Positions 1 through 6,772 of a DNA stretch of 15,808 nucleotides are shown here, piece after piece. The notes under the pieces are model-generated. The model ran no database searches. It was not told the origin of the DNA and saw nothing but the letters and a program-made list of their open reading frames with translations. The position numbers were made by a program, and so were the translations under genes. The stretch lies in NCBI GenBank assembly GCA_035623255.1, contig DASPTU010000033.1:1-15808 (forward strand), in the 5' to 3' direction. Source of the DNA: JAFAGX01 sp035623255 (GTDB lineage Bacteria; Acidobacteriota; Terriglobia; Terriglobales; Acidobacteriaceae). The stretch's first letter is position 1; every line of letters starts with the position of its first letter.

Positions 1-16
1 TAATCGCCAGGTAATC

Positions 17-406
17 TCACTCTCTTACGACTGCTTCGGCTTCGATCTCGACCAGCATCTCAGGCGAGATGAGTTTACGGACTTCTACCATGGAGGTCGC
101 AGGCCTGATCTCGCGAAAGAACTCGCCGTGCGCCTTCCCGATATTCTCCCAATCAGCAATATTGATGACATACATGCGCGTGCGCACGACATCCTTCATT
201 GTGGCCCCAGCTTTATGCAGAGCCGACTCGATATTGCGCAAAGTCTGCACCGCCTGCGTGTATGAGTCGCCAATTCCGACGATTTTTCCATCCGGGTCGG
301 TAGCAGTCGTCCCTGAGACGTGGACATAGTCACCCACTCGCACCGCCCGCGAATAGCCGACAATAGGTTCCCAAAGGGTGCCACTCGATATGTTCTTTCG
401 TTCCAC
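17..406 (-). CDS. RidA (YjgF/YER057c/UK114) family protein
   Basis: Small Rid-superfamily protein of about 129 residues, the usual size. Family members form trimers and hydrolyse reactive enamine/imine intermediates released by PLP enzymes, in the cytoplasm. Seen: an early GYSRAVRVGDYVHVSG strand region, the C-terminal RPATSMVEV segment whose Arg is the conserved carboxylate-binding residue of active Rid proteins, and VEIEAEAV at the end, carrying the conserved Glu region. Start choice: an ATG at 413-415 directly abuts a strong GGAGGT (416-421) with no spacer. The in-frame GTG at 404-406 lies 9 nt from it and gives the more likely start. The gene stands alone on its strand here; what lies downstream is outside the window. 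The exact Rid subgroup and substrate cannot be told from sequence alone. Confidence 0.9.
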   Translation of the reverse strand: MERKNISSGTLWEPIVGYSRAVRVGDYVHVSGTTATDPDGKIVGIGDSYTQAVQTLRNIESALHKAGATMKDVVRTRMYVINIADWENIGKAHGEFFREIRPATSMVEVRKLISPEMLVEIEAEAVVRE

Positions 407-430
407 GAGCTTCATACCTCCGTGGCCGAT

Positions 431-436
431 ATTTTA
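431..436 (-). promoter_or_regulatory. Possible -10 box for the Rid gene
   Basis: TAAAAT on the minus strand, five of six matches to the -10 consensus, lying about 25 nt before the GTG start. I see no good -35 box at the right distance. It would give a very short leader with the GGAGGT close to the transcript start. Confidence 0.3.
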
Positions 437-481
437 TCTGCAGCCACAGAAGTTTCGCGGTTTGGCACTCAGCTGCATCGA

Positions 482-507
482 TTGCCAGCTACAGTGACTG
501 TCGGCAA
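482..507. promoter_or_regulatory. Dyad-symmetric candidate operator or hairpin
   Basis: Nested inverted repeat: TTGCC (482-486), ACAGT (491-495), a central G, ACTGT (497-501), GGCAA (503-507). The inner arms form a perfect 11-nt palindrome. The outer arms are inverted but offset, with four spacer bases on the left and one on the right. It sits in the divergent spacer between the Rid gene and the unknown gene, where a regulator could act on both. The function is inferred only from symmetry and position. Confidence 0.3.
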
Positions 508-581
508 CAACTAAGTAAAACCTTCGGTCGAGGATCGTGTTCTAACTTACAGTCGAGAGATCATCGACACACGAAAGTCAC

Positions 582-611
582 TTGCCTTGCGTAGAAAGGT
601 GCGGTAATTAT
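582..611 (+). promoter_or_regulatory. Candidate promoter for the unknown gene
   Basis: TTGCCT (582-587), then 18 nt, then AATTAT (606-611), each matching four of six consensus bases. A start near 618 would give a leader of about 48 nt. That leader carries a GC-rich hairpin at 630-644 (CCGCCT, loop GGG, AGGCGG) just before the ribosome binding site. Confidence 0.3.
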
Positions 612-665
612 TCAGGCAACTGTGGGGTTCCGCCTGGGAGGCGGGTTTTGGAGGTGAGACCCGGG

Positions 666-1217
666 ATGATTCCAGAATCGCATCCATTGCAACAGCTCTT
701 CATGGAGCTCGTGGGTCGGCACTACGCGGAAGAGATCGGTCTTCGCGATCCCCAAATCGTCAGCTATGTCGCCCACCTGATGACCGAGTTCTGCGACGTA
801 GAGCAGCTGTTCAAGATCCGTAACGCCGCTGGCCGCACACTTACCGACGTCGGCGAGATGCTGATGGAATCTAACCCTGTATATGGGCCGGCCCCATCCT
901 TCGACCGCGAACGCCAGGTCCGCAAACACATAGGGGATTACACGCTCTTCTTCACCGGCATGTTCCCGGAGAGCATTAATCACTTTCGTCTCCGGCATAA
1001 TCGCCTTGAAAACTTTGTTGACTGGATGAAGGCCGGGAAAGAAAGCTATTACATCGTTTCGAAGTTCGATTGCTTTGAGTACACGAAGGTCGCGCCCCTG
1101 TTCGCCAGCCTTTCCAACCATTTTGAACAGTGCGTATACGGGTTGAACCGCGTCAAGAACGATCTGCGGGAGATGCAGCATCCGATTGCGCGTCGCGCTA
1201 CCGAATTCCTGATGTAA
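666..1217 (+). CDS. Protein of unknown function, mostly helical
   Basis: I do not recognise this 183-residue protein. The ATG at 666 is chosen because GGAGGTG (650-656) precedes it with a 9-nt spacer; an in-frame ATG upstream at 582 lacks such support and adds a low-complexity leader. Seen: no signal peptide, no membrane segment, three cysteines (about 43, 136 and 156) without a metal-site spacing, and predominantly amphipathic helical composition. The stretch around residues 86-102 (RKHIGDYTLFFTGMFPE) is dense in aromatic and charged residues and looks like a conserved core. It is probably a soluble cytoplasmic protein. The base composition and codon use do not stand out from neighbours, so recent transfer is not suggested. 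It converges on rsmD with a 30-bp gap and has its own upstream region, so it is likely monocistronic. Confidence 0.8.
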   Translation: MIPESHPLQQLFMELVGRHYAEEIGLRDPQIVSYVAHLMTEFCDVEQLFKIRNAAGRTLTDVGEMLMESNPVYGPAPSFDRERQVRKHIGDYTLFFTGMFPESINHFRLRHNRLENFVDWMKAGKESYYIVSKFDCFEYTKVAPLFASLSNHFEQCVYGLNRVKNDLREMQHPIARRATEFLM

Positions 1218-1247
1218 GCCGCGATCCGCAGCGTCGAAGCTGATCGC
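1218..1247. terminator. Possible bidirectional terminator hairpin
   Basis: Between two convergent stop codons. GCGAT (1221-1225) pairs with ATCGC (1243-1247), and CAGC (1229-1232) with GCTG (1239-1242), around a GTCGAA loop with a small bulge. There is no strong T tract on either side, so termination is only suggested by position. Confidence 0.3.
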
Positions 1248-1817
1248 TTATCCCGACAACCTGTAGAAACTCAACGCCGCATCCCCTTGCACCAAATTTC
1301 TATATCGCTGCAAATTCGCAAACGCCTCTCCCGGATCAAACTTCTTTTGGTGCTCGGCTATAACCGCACTCTCGCTTTTCAGCAGTTCCGATGTGGCCAG
1401 AAAGCTGAGTACTTCCCGGTAAGATCGTTCCATGTCATAGGGAGGGTCGAGAAAAACGAAGTCGGCTCGAACCGCGCTTCGATTTAGTTCCCGCAAAGCA
1501 TGGATCGAATCCTTCCTTAGAATTTTGAAGCCGGTTTCGAGCGGGAGCGATTGAAGATTACTTCTGATCAACTCTGCGTAGCGCGCTGACGATTCCACAA
1601 AATACACCATGCCTGCCCCGCGGCTCAGAGCTTCAATTCCAACCGCCCCTGTTCCCGCAAACACATCAAGCCAGACGGTCCCCTGAAGCGAATCTGGATT
1701 CCCTGCTGAGAGAACATCGAACAGAGTTTCGCGCAGCCGGTCAGCGGTGGGACGAAGCTTTAAGCCTGGCAGCGATCGCAGCCGCCTGCTTCGGTATTTA
1801 CCGGCGATCACTCTCAT
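1248..1817 (-). CDS. rsmD: 16S rRNA (guanine966-N2)-methyltransferase RsmD
   Basis: Class I SAM-dependent methyltransferase that modifies G966 of 16S rRNA during 30S assembly. Seen, numbering from the chosen ATG: the family start MRVIAGKYRSRRL, the RPTxxxxRE segment near residue 25, the SAM-binding DVFAGTGAVGIEALSRGA (about 51-68), an acidic VES after the second strand, and the catalytic DPPY (about 124-127), which marks N2-guanine or adenine methylation. The length of 189 residues is normal. A GTG at 1854-1856 would add 13 residues (202 in total). Neither start has a clear Shine-Dalgarno; the ATG matches where family homology begins. It converges with the unknown gene on the left and diverges from the site-2 protease gene on the right. 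Confidence 0.93.
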   Translation of the reverse strand: MRVIAGKYRSRRLRSLPGLKLRPTADRLRETLFDVLSAGNPDSLQGTVWLDVFAGTGAVGIEALSRGAGMVYFVESSARYAELIRSNLQSLPLETGFKILRKDSIHALRELNRSAVRADFVFLDPPYDMERSYREVLSFLATSELLKSESAVIAEHQKKFDPGEAFANLQRYRNLVQGDAALSFYRLSG

Positions 1818-1906
1818 GCGTTCAGGCAATGCTCTCTTTGCTAGACGTCGCTGCACCTTCGATTAGGCAATCCGCAACTCGCGAGCAGGTGTGAGCGTCT
1901 AAAACT

Positions 1907-1914
1907 TTATAATA
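1907..1914. promoter_or_regulatory. Shared -10 core between rsmD and the protease gene
   Basis: TTATAATA reads as a perfect TATAAT on the plus strand (1908-1913) and as TATTAT on the minus strand (1909-1914). It lies between divergent genes. I find no convincing -35 box on either side. The plus-strand start would fall close to an AGGAGG at 1919-1924, which is 14 nt before the protease ATG. Confidence 0.4.
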
Positions 1915-1938
1915 GAGCAGGAGGCGCAGAATCTTCGG

Positions 1939-3057
1939 ATGCGGAACTGGTCAATTCCAGCGGGGCGCATATTCGGGGTGGAGCTTCGCATCCATCTCAC
2001 ATTCCTGTTTCTCTTGATCTTTGTTTGGCTGACCGAGTCCGCCCCGCACGGCAATGTCAGCGCAGGCCGTGGCCTCGCCCTGGTAGGAATCATTCTCGGT
2101 TGCGTGCTGTTGCATGAGTTTGGCCACGCACTGATCAGCATGCACGCTGGAGTTCCGGCGAAAGCCATCATCTTGCTCCCTATCGGCGGTGTTTCTGTTC
2201 TCGACGAAACCCAACAGCCAATCGAACCCGGCGTCCTAACCTGGAAACGCGACATACGCGTCGCGTTGGCGGGCCCTCTGGTAAACCTTCTTGTCGCGTT
2301 TGCTGCCGGCAGTATCCTGCTCTCCGTCGCTCCGGAGATTCATCTCTGGCAAAGGCCCTGGGTACATTCCGGCAATCTTCCGCGCAGCCTGGTTTGGGTA
2401 AATCTCTGGCTTGGCGCTTTGAACCTTCTGCCGGCCTACCCAATGGATGGCGGCAGGGTCCTGCGTGCGATTTTCAGCCGCCACATGGATTCAGTCCGCG
2501 CCACCCGGCGAGCAGTTACCATCGGCCAGGCGTTCGCAACGGCCTTCATGCTGGTTGGCATGTTATGGAACATCTGGCTGACGATGATCGGCTTTTTCCT
2601 GTTTATCGCGGCGCAACTGGAAGAACGCTCGGCCGTGTTTCAGTCTGTGCTTGAGACCGTGCGCTTGGAAGACATTATGCTGACCGACTTCGCCACCCTG
2701 TCTCCGGCCGACACGTTAGAAGACGCCTTGGAGAAGGCCGTCCATTCACTTCAGGATGATTTCCCCGTGATCCGCGGGAGCGATATGGTCGGAGTGATTT
2801 CCAGGCAGAAGATCCTGCAAGCTCTGCGCGCCGAAGGCAATGGTTATGTGCAGTCCGTAATGAACCGCATTTTCGAGGTTGCCCAGAAGAAAGAATCCCT
2901 GGCCTCGGCATTTCGCAAACTTACTGCTCGCAATCTAAGCATTATTCCGGTTGTCGAAGACCAGCACCTGGTTGGCATCGTGACCTTGCAAAACCTGATG
3001 CACTCCATGGCGCTACTGGCCGAGAGCCGCAAACTGCGGAAGACTGCACTCTCCTGA
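1939..3057 (+). CDS. Site-2 protease family M50 metalloprotease with two CBS domains
   Basis: Inner-membrane zinc protease of the SpoIVFB/S2P type, which cleaves membrane segments of substrate proteins such as anti-sigma factors or transcription regulators. Seen in 372 residues: a first hydrophobic segment at about 17-31, the zinc motif HEFGH at 59-63 inside a membrane helix, AGPLVN at 111-116, NLLPAYPMDGGR at 162-173 with the third zinc ligand Asp170, and a hydrophobic helix at about 205-226. A pair of CBS domains follows at about 245-300 and 304-362. In this subclass CBS domains probably sense adenine nucleotides and gate activity. The AGGAGG at 1919-1924 is unusually far (14 nt) from the ATG, with no closer start in frame. 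No sigma/anti-sigma gene is adjacent, so the substrate is unknown. Confidence 0.92.
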   Translation: MRNWSIPAGRIFGVELRIHLTFLFLLIFVWLTESAPHGNVSAGRGLALVGIILGCVLLHEFGHALISMHAGVPAKAIILLPIGGVSVLDETQQPIEPGVLTWKRDIRVALAGPLVNLLVAFAAGSILLSVAPEIHLWQRPWVHSGNLPRSLVWVNLWLGALNLLPAYPMDGGRVLRAIFSRHMDSVRATRRAVTIGQAFATAFMLVGMLWNIWLTMIGFFLFIAAQLEERSAVFQSVLETVRLEDIMLTDFATLSPADTLEDALEKAVHSLQDDFPVIRGSDMVGVISRQKILQALRAEGNGYVQSVMNRIFEVAQKKESLASAFRKLTARNLSIIPVVEDQHLVGIVTLQNLMHSMALLAESRKLRKTALS

Positions 3058-3097
3058 GGAAAACGCCACTGCGGCACCCCAGACACTACCCCAGTTC

Positions 3098-3772
3098 TTA
3101 GAACCTGAAAACTATTCCGGCCGATGGCTCAGCCATGTGGCTTCGGGTCCCGGTGAAGAAACTGATCTCGCTGCCCGAATTCGCGTCGATCTTGAAATCG
3201 GGCGTCTTGTAGACAAATCCCCGATATTGCAGGCGAACCGCAAACCGGTTCAGCTTGGGAATTTGGTAATCAACCCCAAGCCCATACAGAAAGGCCAGTT
3301 GGGTTTGTTTGGCCGCGTGTAGGTTGATCTGGATATTGTCGGGGGTATTGTTTCCCAGTGGCGGCTCTAATGGCGGCAGGAAAACCCATGTGGTGCGAGG
3401 AGAAAATCGCAGCACCCCCACACCCGCCAACAAGAACGGCTCAAATCGCCCTTTCCGAAAAGGCGTAAACATGTAATCAAAGCTGTATTCAGAAATGTTT
3501 GCCAGGATATGAAAATCTTCGATCGAGCGATAAATCTGCGAGTTTTTCTCCCTCCCATAATTGAAAGCGAAGGAGTGCATAGGGCTGAATCTGACGCGGA
3601 TCGTGCCGAACCCGCCTCCACCGTCGGTTGCCGTCTGGACGATCTGGTTGCCGCTGACCTTATTCGTAAATAGCCCGTTTGCGCTGGCGGCAAAATCGAA
3701 GCGACTGTCCTGGGCAACGCAAAGCGTCGCCCCAAAAAACAGTGTGGCCACAATTCCCAGGTTCCTGAGCAT
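3098..3772 (-). CDS. Small outer-membrane beta-barrel protein
   Basis: A 224-residue exported protein. Seen: a signal peptide (MLRNLG, then a hydrophobic stretch ending GATLCVA, with likely cleavage before Gln21), alternating hydrophobic/polar strands throughout, and glycine-rich turns. The protein ends in FRF with a terminal aromatic residue, the typical beta-barrel assembly signal. Strands such as FEPFLLAGVGVLRF and LAFLYGLGVDYQI resemble the OmpA-like/OMP_b-brl barrel group of about eight strands. The start is supported by GAGAGG with a 6-nt spacer. It lies 41 bp downstream of serA on the same strand and may be cotranscribed, although no link to serine synthesis is evident. It converges with the protease gene (40-bp gap). 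Its ligand or role is unknown; it could be a structural or adhesion barrel. Confidence 0.75.
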   Translation of the reverse strand: MLRNLGIVATLFFGATLCVAQDSRFDFAASANGLFTNKVSGNQIVQTATDGGGGFGTIRVRFSPMHSFAFNYGREKNSQIYRSIEDFHILANISEYSFDYMFTPFRKGRFEPFLLAGVGVLRFSPRTTWVFLPPLEPPLGNNTPDNIQINLHAAKQTQLAFLYGLGVDYQIPKLNRFAVRLQYRGFVYKTPDFKIDANSGSEISFFTGTRSHMAEPSAGIVFRF

Positions 3773-3813
3773 CCATGTCCTCTCTGTGTATTTGATGCTG
3801 CGCCGCAGATTTC

Positions 3814-5409
3814 TCAGAACAACCTCACGGTTTTTGCTTTCTCTACCGCAGGAATCTTTCTGAGTTCAGCCAGGATAGCTTCCGGCACAATATCATCGAC
3901 GTGAACGACCGCAATGGCCTCTCTCACGGCGCCAGCGGTTTCGCTTCGCCGTCCAAGCGAGAAGTCAGCAATATTAATCTTGTGATCTCCCAAAATCGTC
4001 CCCACTCTTCCGATAACTCCGGGCACATCACGATTCCGCAGATATATAAGATTACGCTCCAGGGGCGCTTCCACCTCAATTCCGTCCACATGCAACAGTC
4101 GAGCCGCATTCTGGTGCAACACCGCTCCTTTGACTAGGTGCTCTTCCTTATCGGTCTTGACCATGATGGAGAGCACGCTGCCCGCGCCTCCGCTCGAGAC
4201 TTTCGCTTTACGCGATTCGTGCACGCGCAGCCCGCGTGATTCGGCGATGGTCGCCGCATTTACCAAATTAGCTTTTTCTTCCAGTGCCTGGTTCAGCATA
4301 CCCTTGATCGCCGCATTCCGGATCAATTCAGTTTTTCGTTCGGCGATGTGTCCACCATAGCGCAGCGAAATCTCTTCCAGTGCGCCTTCGCTGATCTGCG
4401 CCAGAAAAGACCCCAGCCTCTCGGCCAGCGAAATGTATGGCTGCAGTTCAATGTATTCATCATGCGACACGGAGGGCACATTCACAGCATTTTGAATTAC
4501 GCCGTGTTTCAGATACTCCTTCACCTGTAAGGCGATCTGATAGCCGACCGCCTCCTGCGCCTCGTGCGTCGAGCCGCCGATGTGGGGCGTCAGAATCACG
4601 TTGTTTAAGGCTGCAAGCGGCGAGTCCTTTAGCGGCTCTGCGGCAAACACGTCAAGCGCAGCCGCTGCGACTTGTCCCTGCTTCAACGCCTCGGCCAAGG
4701 CGCGTTCATCAATGAGTTCTCCGCGCGCACAGTTCACCAATCGCACTCCGCGCTTCATTTTATCGAGTGATTCAGGGTTGATCATACCGACAGTCTGCGG
4801 CGTGAGTCCGACATGCAGCGTAAGGTAATCTGCCCCTGCATAGACATCGTCCAGATCTGTGAGCCGAATCCCCTGCTCCTTCGCGACTGCCGTCGAAACA
4901 AATGGGTCATGCGCGACTACCGTCATGCCAAACGCGCGCGCCCGCCGTGCCACTTCCATTCCGATTCTTCCCAGGCCGACGATCCCTAATGTCTTGCCCC
5001 TTAACTCCGTACCCTGCAGCGACTTCTTCTCCCACTTGCCAGCGTGAGTCAGCTCGTTCGCGCGACACAAATGGCGCGCCATCGCCAGCATCATGGCCAG
5101 TGTGTGTTCAGCCACGGCGACTGCGTTTGCGCCAGGAGTATTCATCACCGCAATTCCCTGGCGCGTGGCCCGTTCGAGCTCTATATTGTCGACTCCCACG
5201 CCGGCGCGTCCAATCACTCGAAGCTTCGGCGCTTTCGCGAGTAATTCAGCATCCACCTGGACCGCCGAGCGCACGATTAATGCATCCGCTGTCTGCAGAT
5301 TTCCCGGCAGGTCGCCATTCATCTCCTCAGGCGTAATCACGACCCAATCCGGTTCGCGCAGCAAATCAACCGCAGACTTCGATATTTTCTCCGACACCAC
5401 TATTTTCAT
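3814..5409 (-). CDS. serA: D-3-phosphoglycerate dehydrogenase
   Basis: Catalyses the first step of phosphoserine synthesis: 3-phosphoglycerate plus NAD+ to 3-phosphohydroxypyruvate, in the cytoplasm. Seen in about 531 residues: the split substrate-binding domain, the nucleotide-binding GLGRIG (about 145-150), catalytic Arg in NCARGELIDE (about 229), Glu in VFAAEP (about 258) and His in LTPHIGGSTHEAQ (about 276). An intervening ASB-type domain and a C-terminal ACT domain (from about residue 456; IYLRNRDVPGVIGRVG) follow. This is the long form, like the mycobacterial enzyme, in which the ASB and ACT domains mediate regulation, often by serine. Start: the ATG at 5407-5409 lies 10 nt from GGAG; a TTG two codons earlier is the alternative. 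It follows the aminotransferase gene by 24 bp, so the pair is very likely one operon. Confidence 0.96.
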   Translation of the reverse strand: MKIVVSEKISKSAVDLLREPDWVVITPEEMNGDLPGNLQTADALIVRSAVQVDAELLAKAPKLRVIGRAGVGVDNIELERATRQGIAVMNTPGANAVAVAEHTLAMMLAMARHLCRANELTHAGKWEKKSLQGTELRGKTLGIVGLGRIGMEVARRARAFGMTVVAHDPFVSTAVAKEQGIRLTDLDDVYAGADYLTLHVGLTPQTVGMINPESLDKMKRGVRLVNCARGELIDERALAEALKQGQVAAAALDVFAAEPLKDSPLAALNNVILTPHIGGSTHEAQEAVGYQIALQVKEYLKHGVIQNAVNVPSVSHDEYIELQPYISLAERLGSFLAQISEGALEEISLRYGGHIAERKTELIRNAAIKGMLNQALEEKANLVNAATIAESRGLRVHESRKAKVSSGGAGSVLSIMVKTDKEEHLVKGAVLHQNAARLLHVDGIEVEAPLERNLIYLRNRDVPGVIGRVGTILGDHKINIADFSLGRRSETAGAVREAIAVVHVDDIVPEAILAELRKIPAVEKAKTVRLF

Positions 5410-5433
5410 TCTCAATTGACTCCAACTTCGACA

Positions 5434-6633
5434 CTAGCGCACAACCAGGATCTCATCCCTTGATTGCTGGCGCTGCTTTCCCGCCCATACCTCCTGCGCT
5501 GCAGCTATCGCACCACCAAACTTCACCGGGAGGCCCATGGAAGCCACAATCTGCTCCAGAGCCGCCAGAACGCCGATCGTATCCAGATAGTCGTAATACC
5601 CCAAATGCGCAATGCGGAACAACTTTCCTTTCATCTCACCCTGTCCGTTGGCAACCACTGCGCCAAACCGGTCGCGAAATTCTTTCACAATCGCACTCGA
5701 ATCCAGACCATTCGGGCTCTGAATCGCCGTCAGAGCCGCCGCCGGGCATGAAGGAGCAAACAGATTCAACCCGAGCGCCTTTGCCCCCGCACGCGTCATC
5801 TCCGCCGCAAGCTCAGCATTTGCAATCAGTGCATCGCGTCCGGCCGCTAAGCCGCCACTGCCCGTTTGGCGGATAAAGTCCAGCGCCGCCGCCAACGCCG
5901 CGAACAGAGAAGTCGCGGGCGTATACGCCGATTCACCCTTCGCCGCAGCTTTGCGTTCTTTCCGAAAATCAAAGTAGTACCTGGGCGACTTCGCTGTTTC
6001 CATGCGTTTCCACGCGCCTTCGCCTATTGCGCAATAGGCCAGACCCGGCGGAATCATCAGCGCCTTTTGCGATCCGCCAATGATGACGTCAATTCCCCAA
6101 CCATCCACGTCGAACTCCGTCGTCCCCAGACCGGTAATTGCGTCGACTACGAGCAGGGCGTCCCCAGCCCCACGTACCAATTCAGCAATCGACTGTATGT
6201 CGTGACGAACTCCGGTTGAGCTTTCGGTAGCCTGCACGTAAACTGCTCGGATTTCAGGAGTCAGCCTCGTCCGAATCTCATCCAACGAAAACGTTGCGCC
6301 GTAGGGGGCACTAATCGTCTCCACCGCACAGCCGAACGCTTTCGCCAAATCGCGCCAGCGTTCACCGAATTTCCCAGCAGTCAGAACCAGCACTTTGTCA
6401 GCAGGGGACGTCAGGTTCGAGACCGCCCCTTCCATCACTCCAGTGCCGGAAGAAGCCAACACCAGCACATCGTTCTTCGTGCCGATGAATTCCTTCAGAT
6501 CAGCCAGCACGCGTATGAACAAACCGCGGAAATCAGCCGTGCGGTGATGAGCAGCATACGAAGCCATCGCTGTCTGCGCTGCGGGCAGAAGCGGCGTTGG
6601 GCCCGGTGTAAAAAGACGGTTCTTGCGCAACAT
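5434..6633 (-). CDS. Class V aminotransferase, serine-pyruvate/alanine-glyoxylate type; likely phosphoserine transaminase role
   Basis: PLP enzyme of fold type I, 399 residues. Seen: N-terminal FTPGPTPLLP typical of the AGT/SPT group, SGTG (62-65) for the PLP phosphate, Asp164 in VVDAITGLG contacting the PLP ring, Schiff-base Lys190 in GGSQKALMIPPG, and Arg340 in LFRIAHLGYYD for the substrate carboxylate. The start has GAGGT with a 6-nt spacer. The family acts on alanine, serine and glyoxylate. Because it immediately precedes serA, I infer that it may transaminate 3-phosphohydroxypyruvate to phosphoserine in place of SerC. That is context-based; alanine-glyoxylate or serine-glyoxylate transamination remains possible. 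A C-terminal tail of about 25 charged/polar residues extends past the usual end. Confidence 0.9.
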   Translation of the reverse strand: MLRKNRLFTPGPTPLLPAAQTAMASYAAHHRTADFRGLFIRVLADLKEFIGTKNDVLVLASSGTGVMEGAVSNLTSPADKVLVLTAGKFGERWRDLAKAFGCAVETISAPYGATFSLDEIRTRLTPEIRAVYVQATESSTGVRHDIQSIAELVRGAGDALLVVDAITGLGTTEFDVDGWGIDVIIGGSQKALMIPPGLAYCAIGEGAWKRMETAKSPRYYFDFRKERKAAAKGESAYTPATSLFAALAAALDFIRQTGSGGLAAGRDALIANAELAAEMTRAGAKALGLNLFAPSCPAAALTAIQSPNGLDSSAIVKEFRDRFGAVVANGQGEMKGKLFRIAHLGYYDYLDTIGVLAALEQIVASMGLPVKFGGAIAAAQEVWAGKQRQQSRDEILVVR

Positions 6634-6662
6634 GAAGTTACCTCGAAGAAAAGTTCCCTGTT

Positions 6663-6668
6663 AGTTTA
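6663..6668 (-). promoter_or_regulatory. Possible -10 box for the aminotransferase-serA operon
   Basis: TAAACT on the minus strand, 29 nt before the ATG, matching four of six consensus bases. There is no clear -35 box. It lies within the 139-bp divergent spacer that also holds the promoter candidate for the membrane-protein gene. Confidence 0.2.
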
Positions 6669-6713
6669 CCCGGAAGCTGCGCGTGACGCTGTGATCTTGG
6701 TCAGCGATTCCCA

Positions 6714-6742
6714 TTGACCTTACCGTGGGTTCGCAGTACCTT
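6714..6742 (+). promoter_or_regulatory. Candidate promoter for the membrane-protein gene
   Basis: TTGACC (6714-6719), a 17-nt spacer and TACCTT (6737-6742). The -35 matches five of six and the -10 three of six. A transcript start near 6749 leaves a leader of about 24 nt containing GGAGG at 6763-6767. It is the best-formed two-box promoter in the window. Confidence 0.4.
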
Positions 6743-6772
6743 GCTCCCATCTGAAGAATTGCGGAGGCCGGT

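Noticed and set aside
612..1181. Long open frame of 189 codons on the minus strand opposite the unknown gene
   Set aside because: It lies wholly antisense to the gene with the strong ribosome binding site, and has no such site or recognisable domain itself.
3094..3104. Short palindrome GTTCTTAGAAC at the barrel gene stop
   Set aside because: The central loop is a single base, so it cannot form a hairpin, and an 11-nt palindrome at one site is expected by chance.
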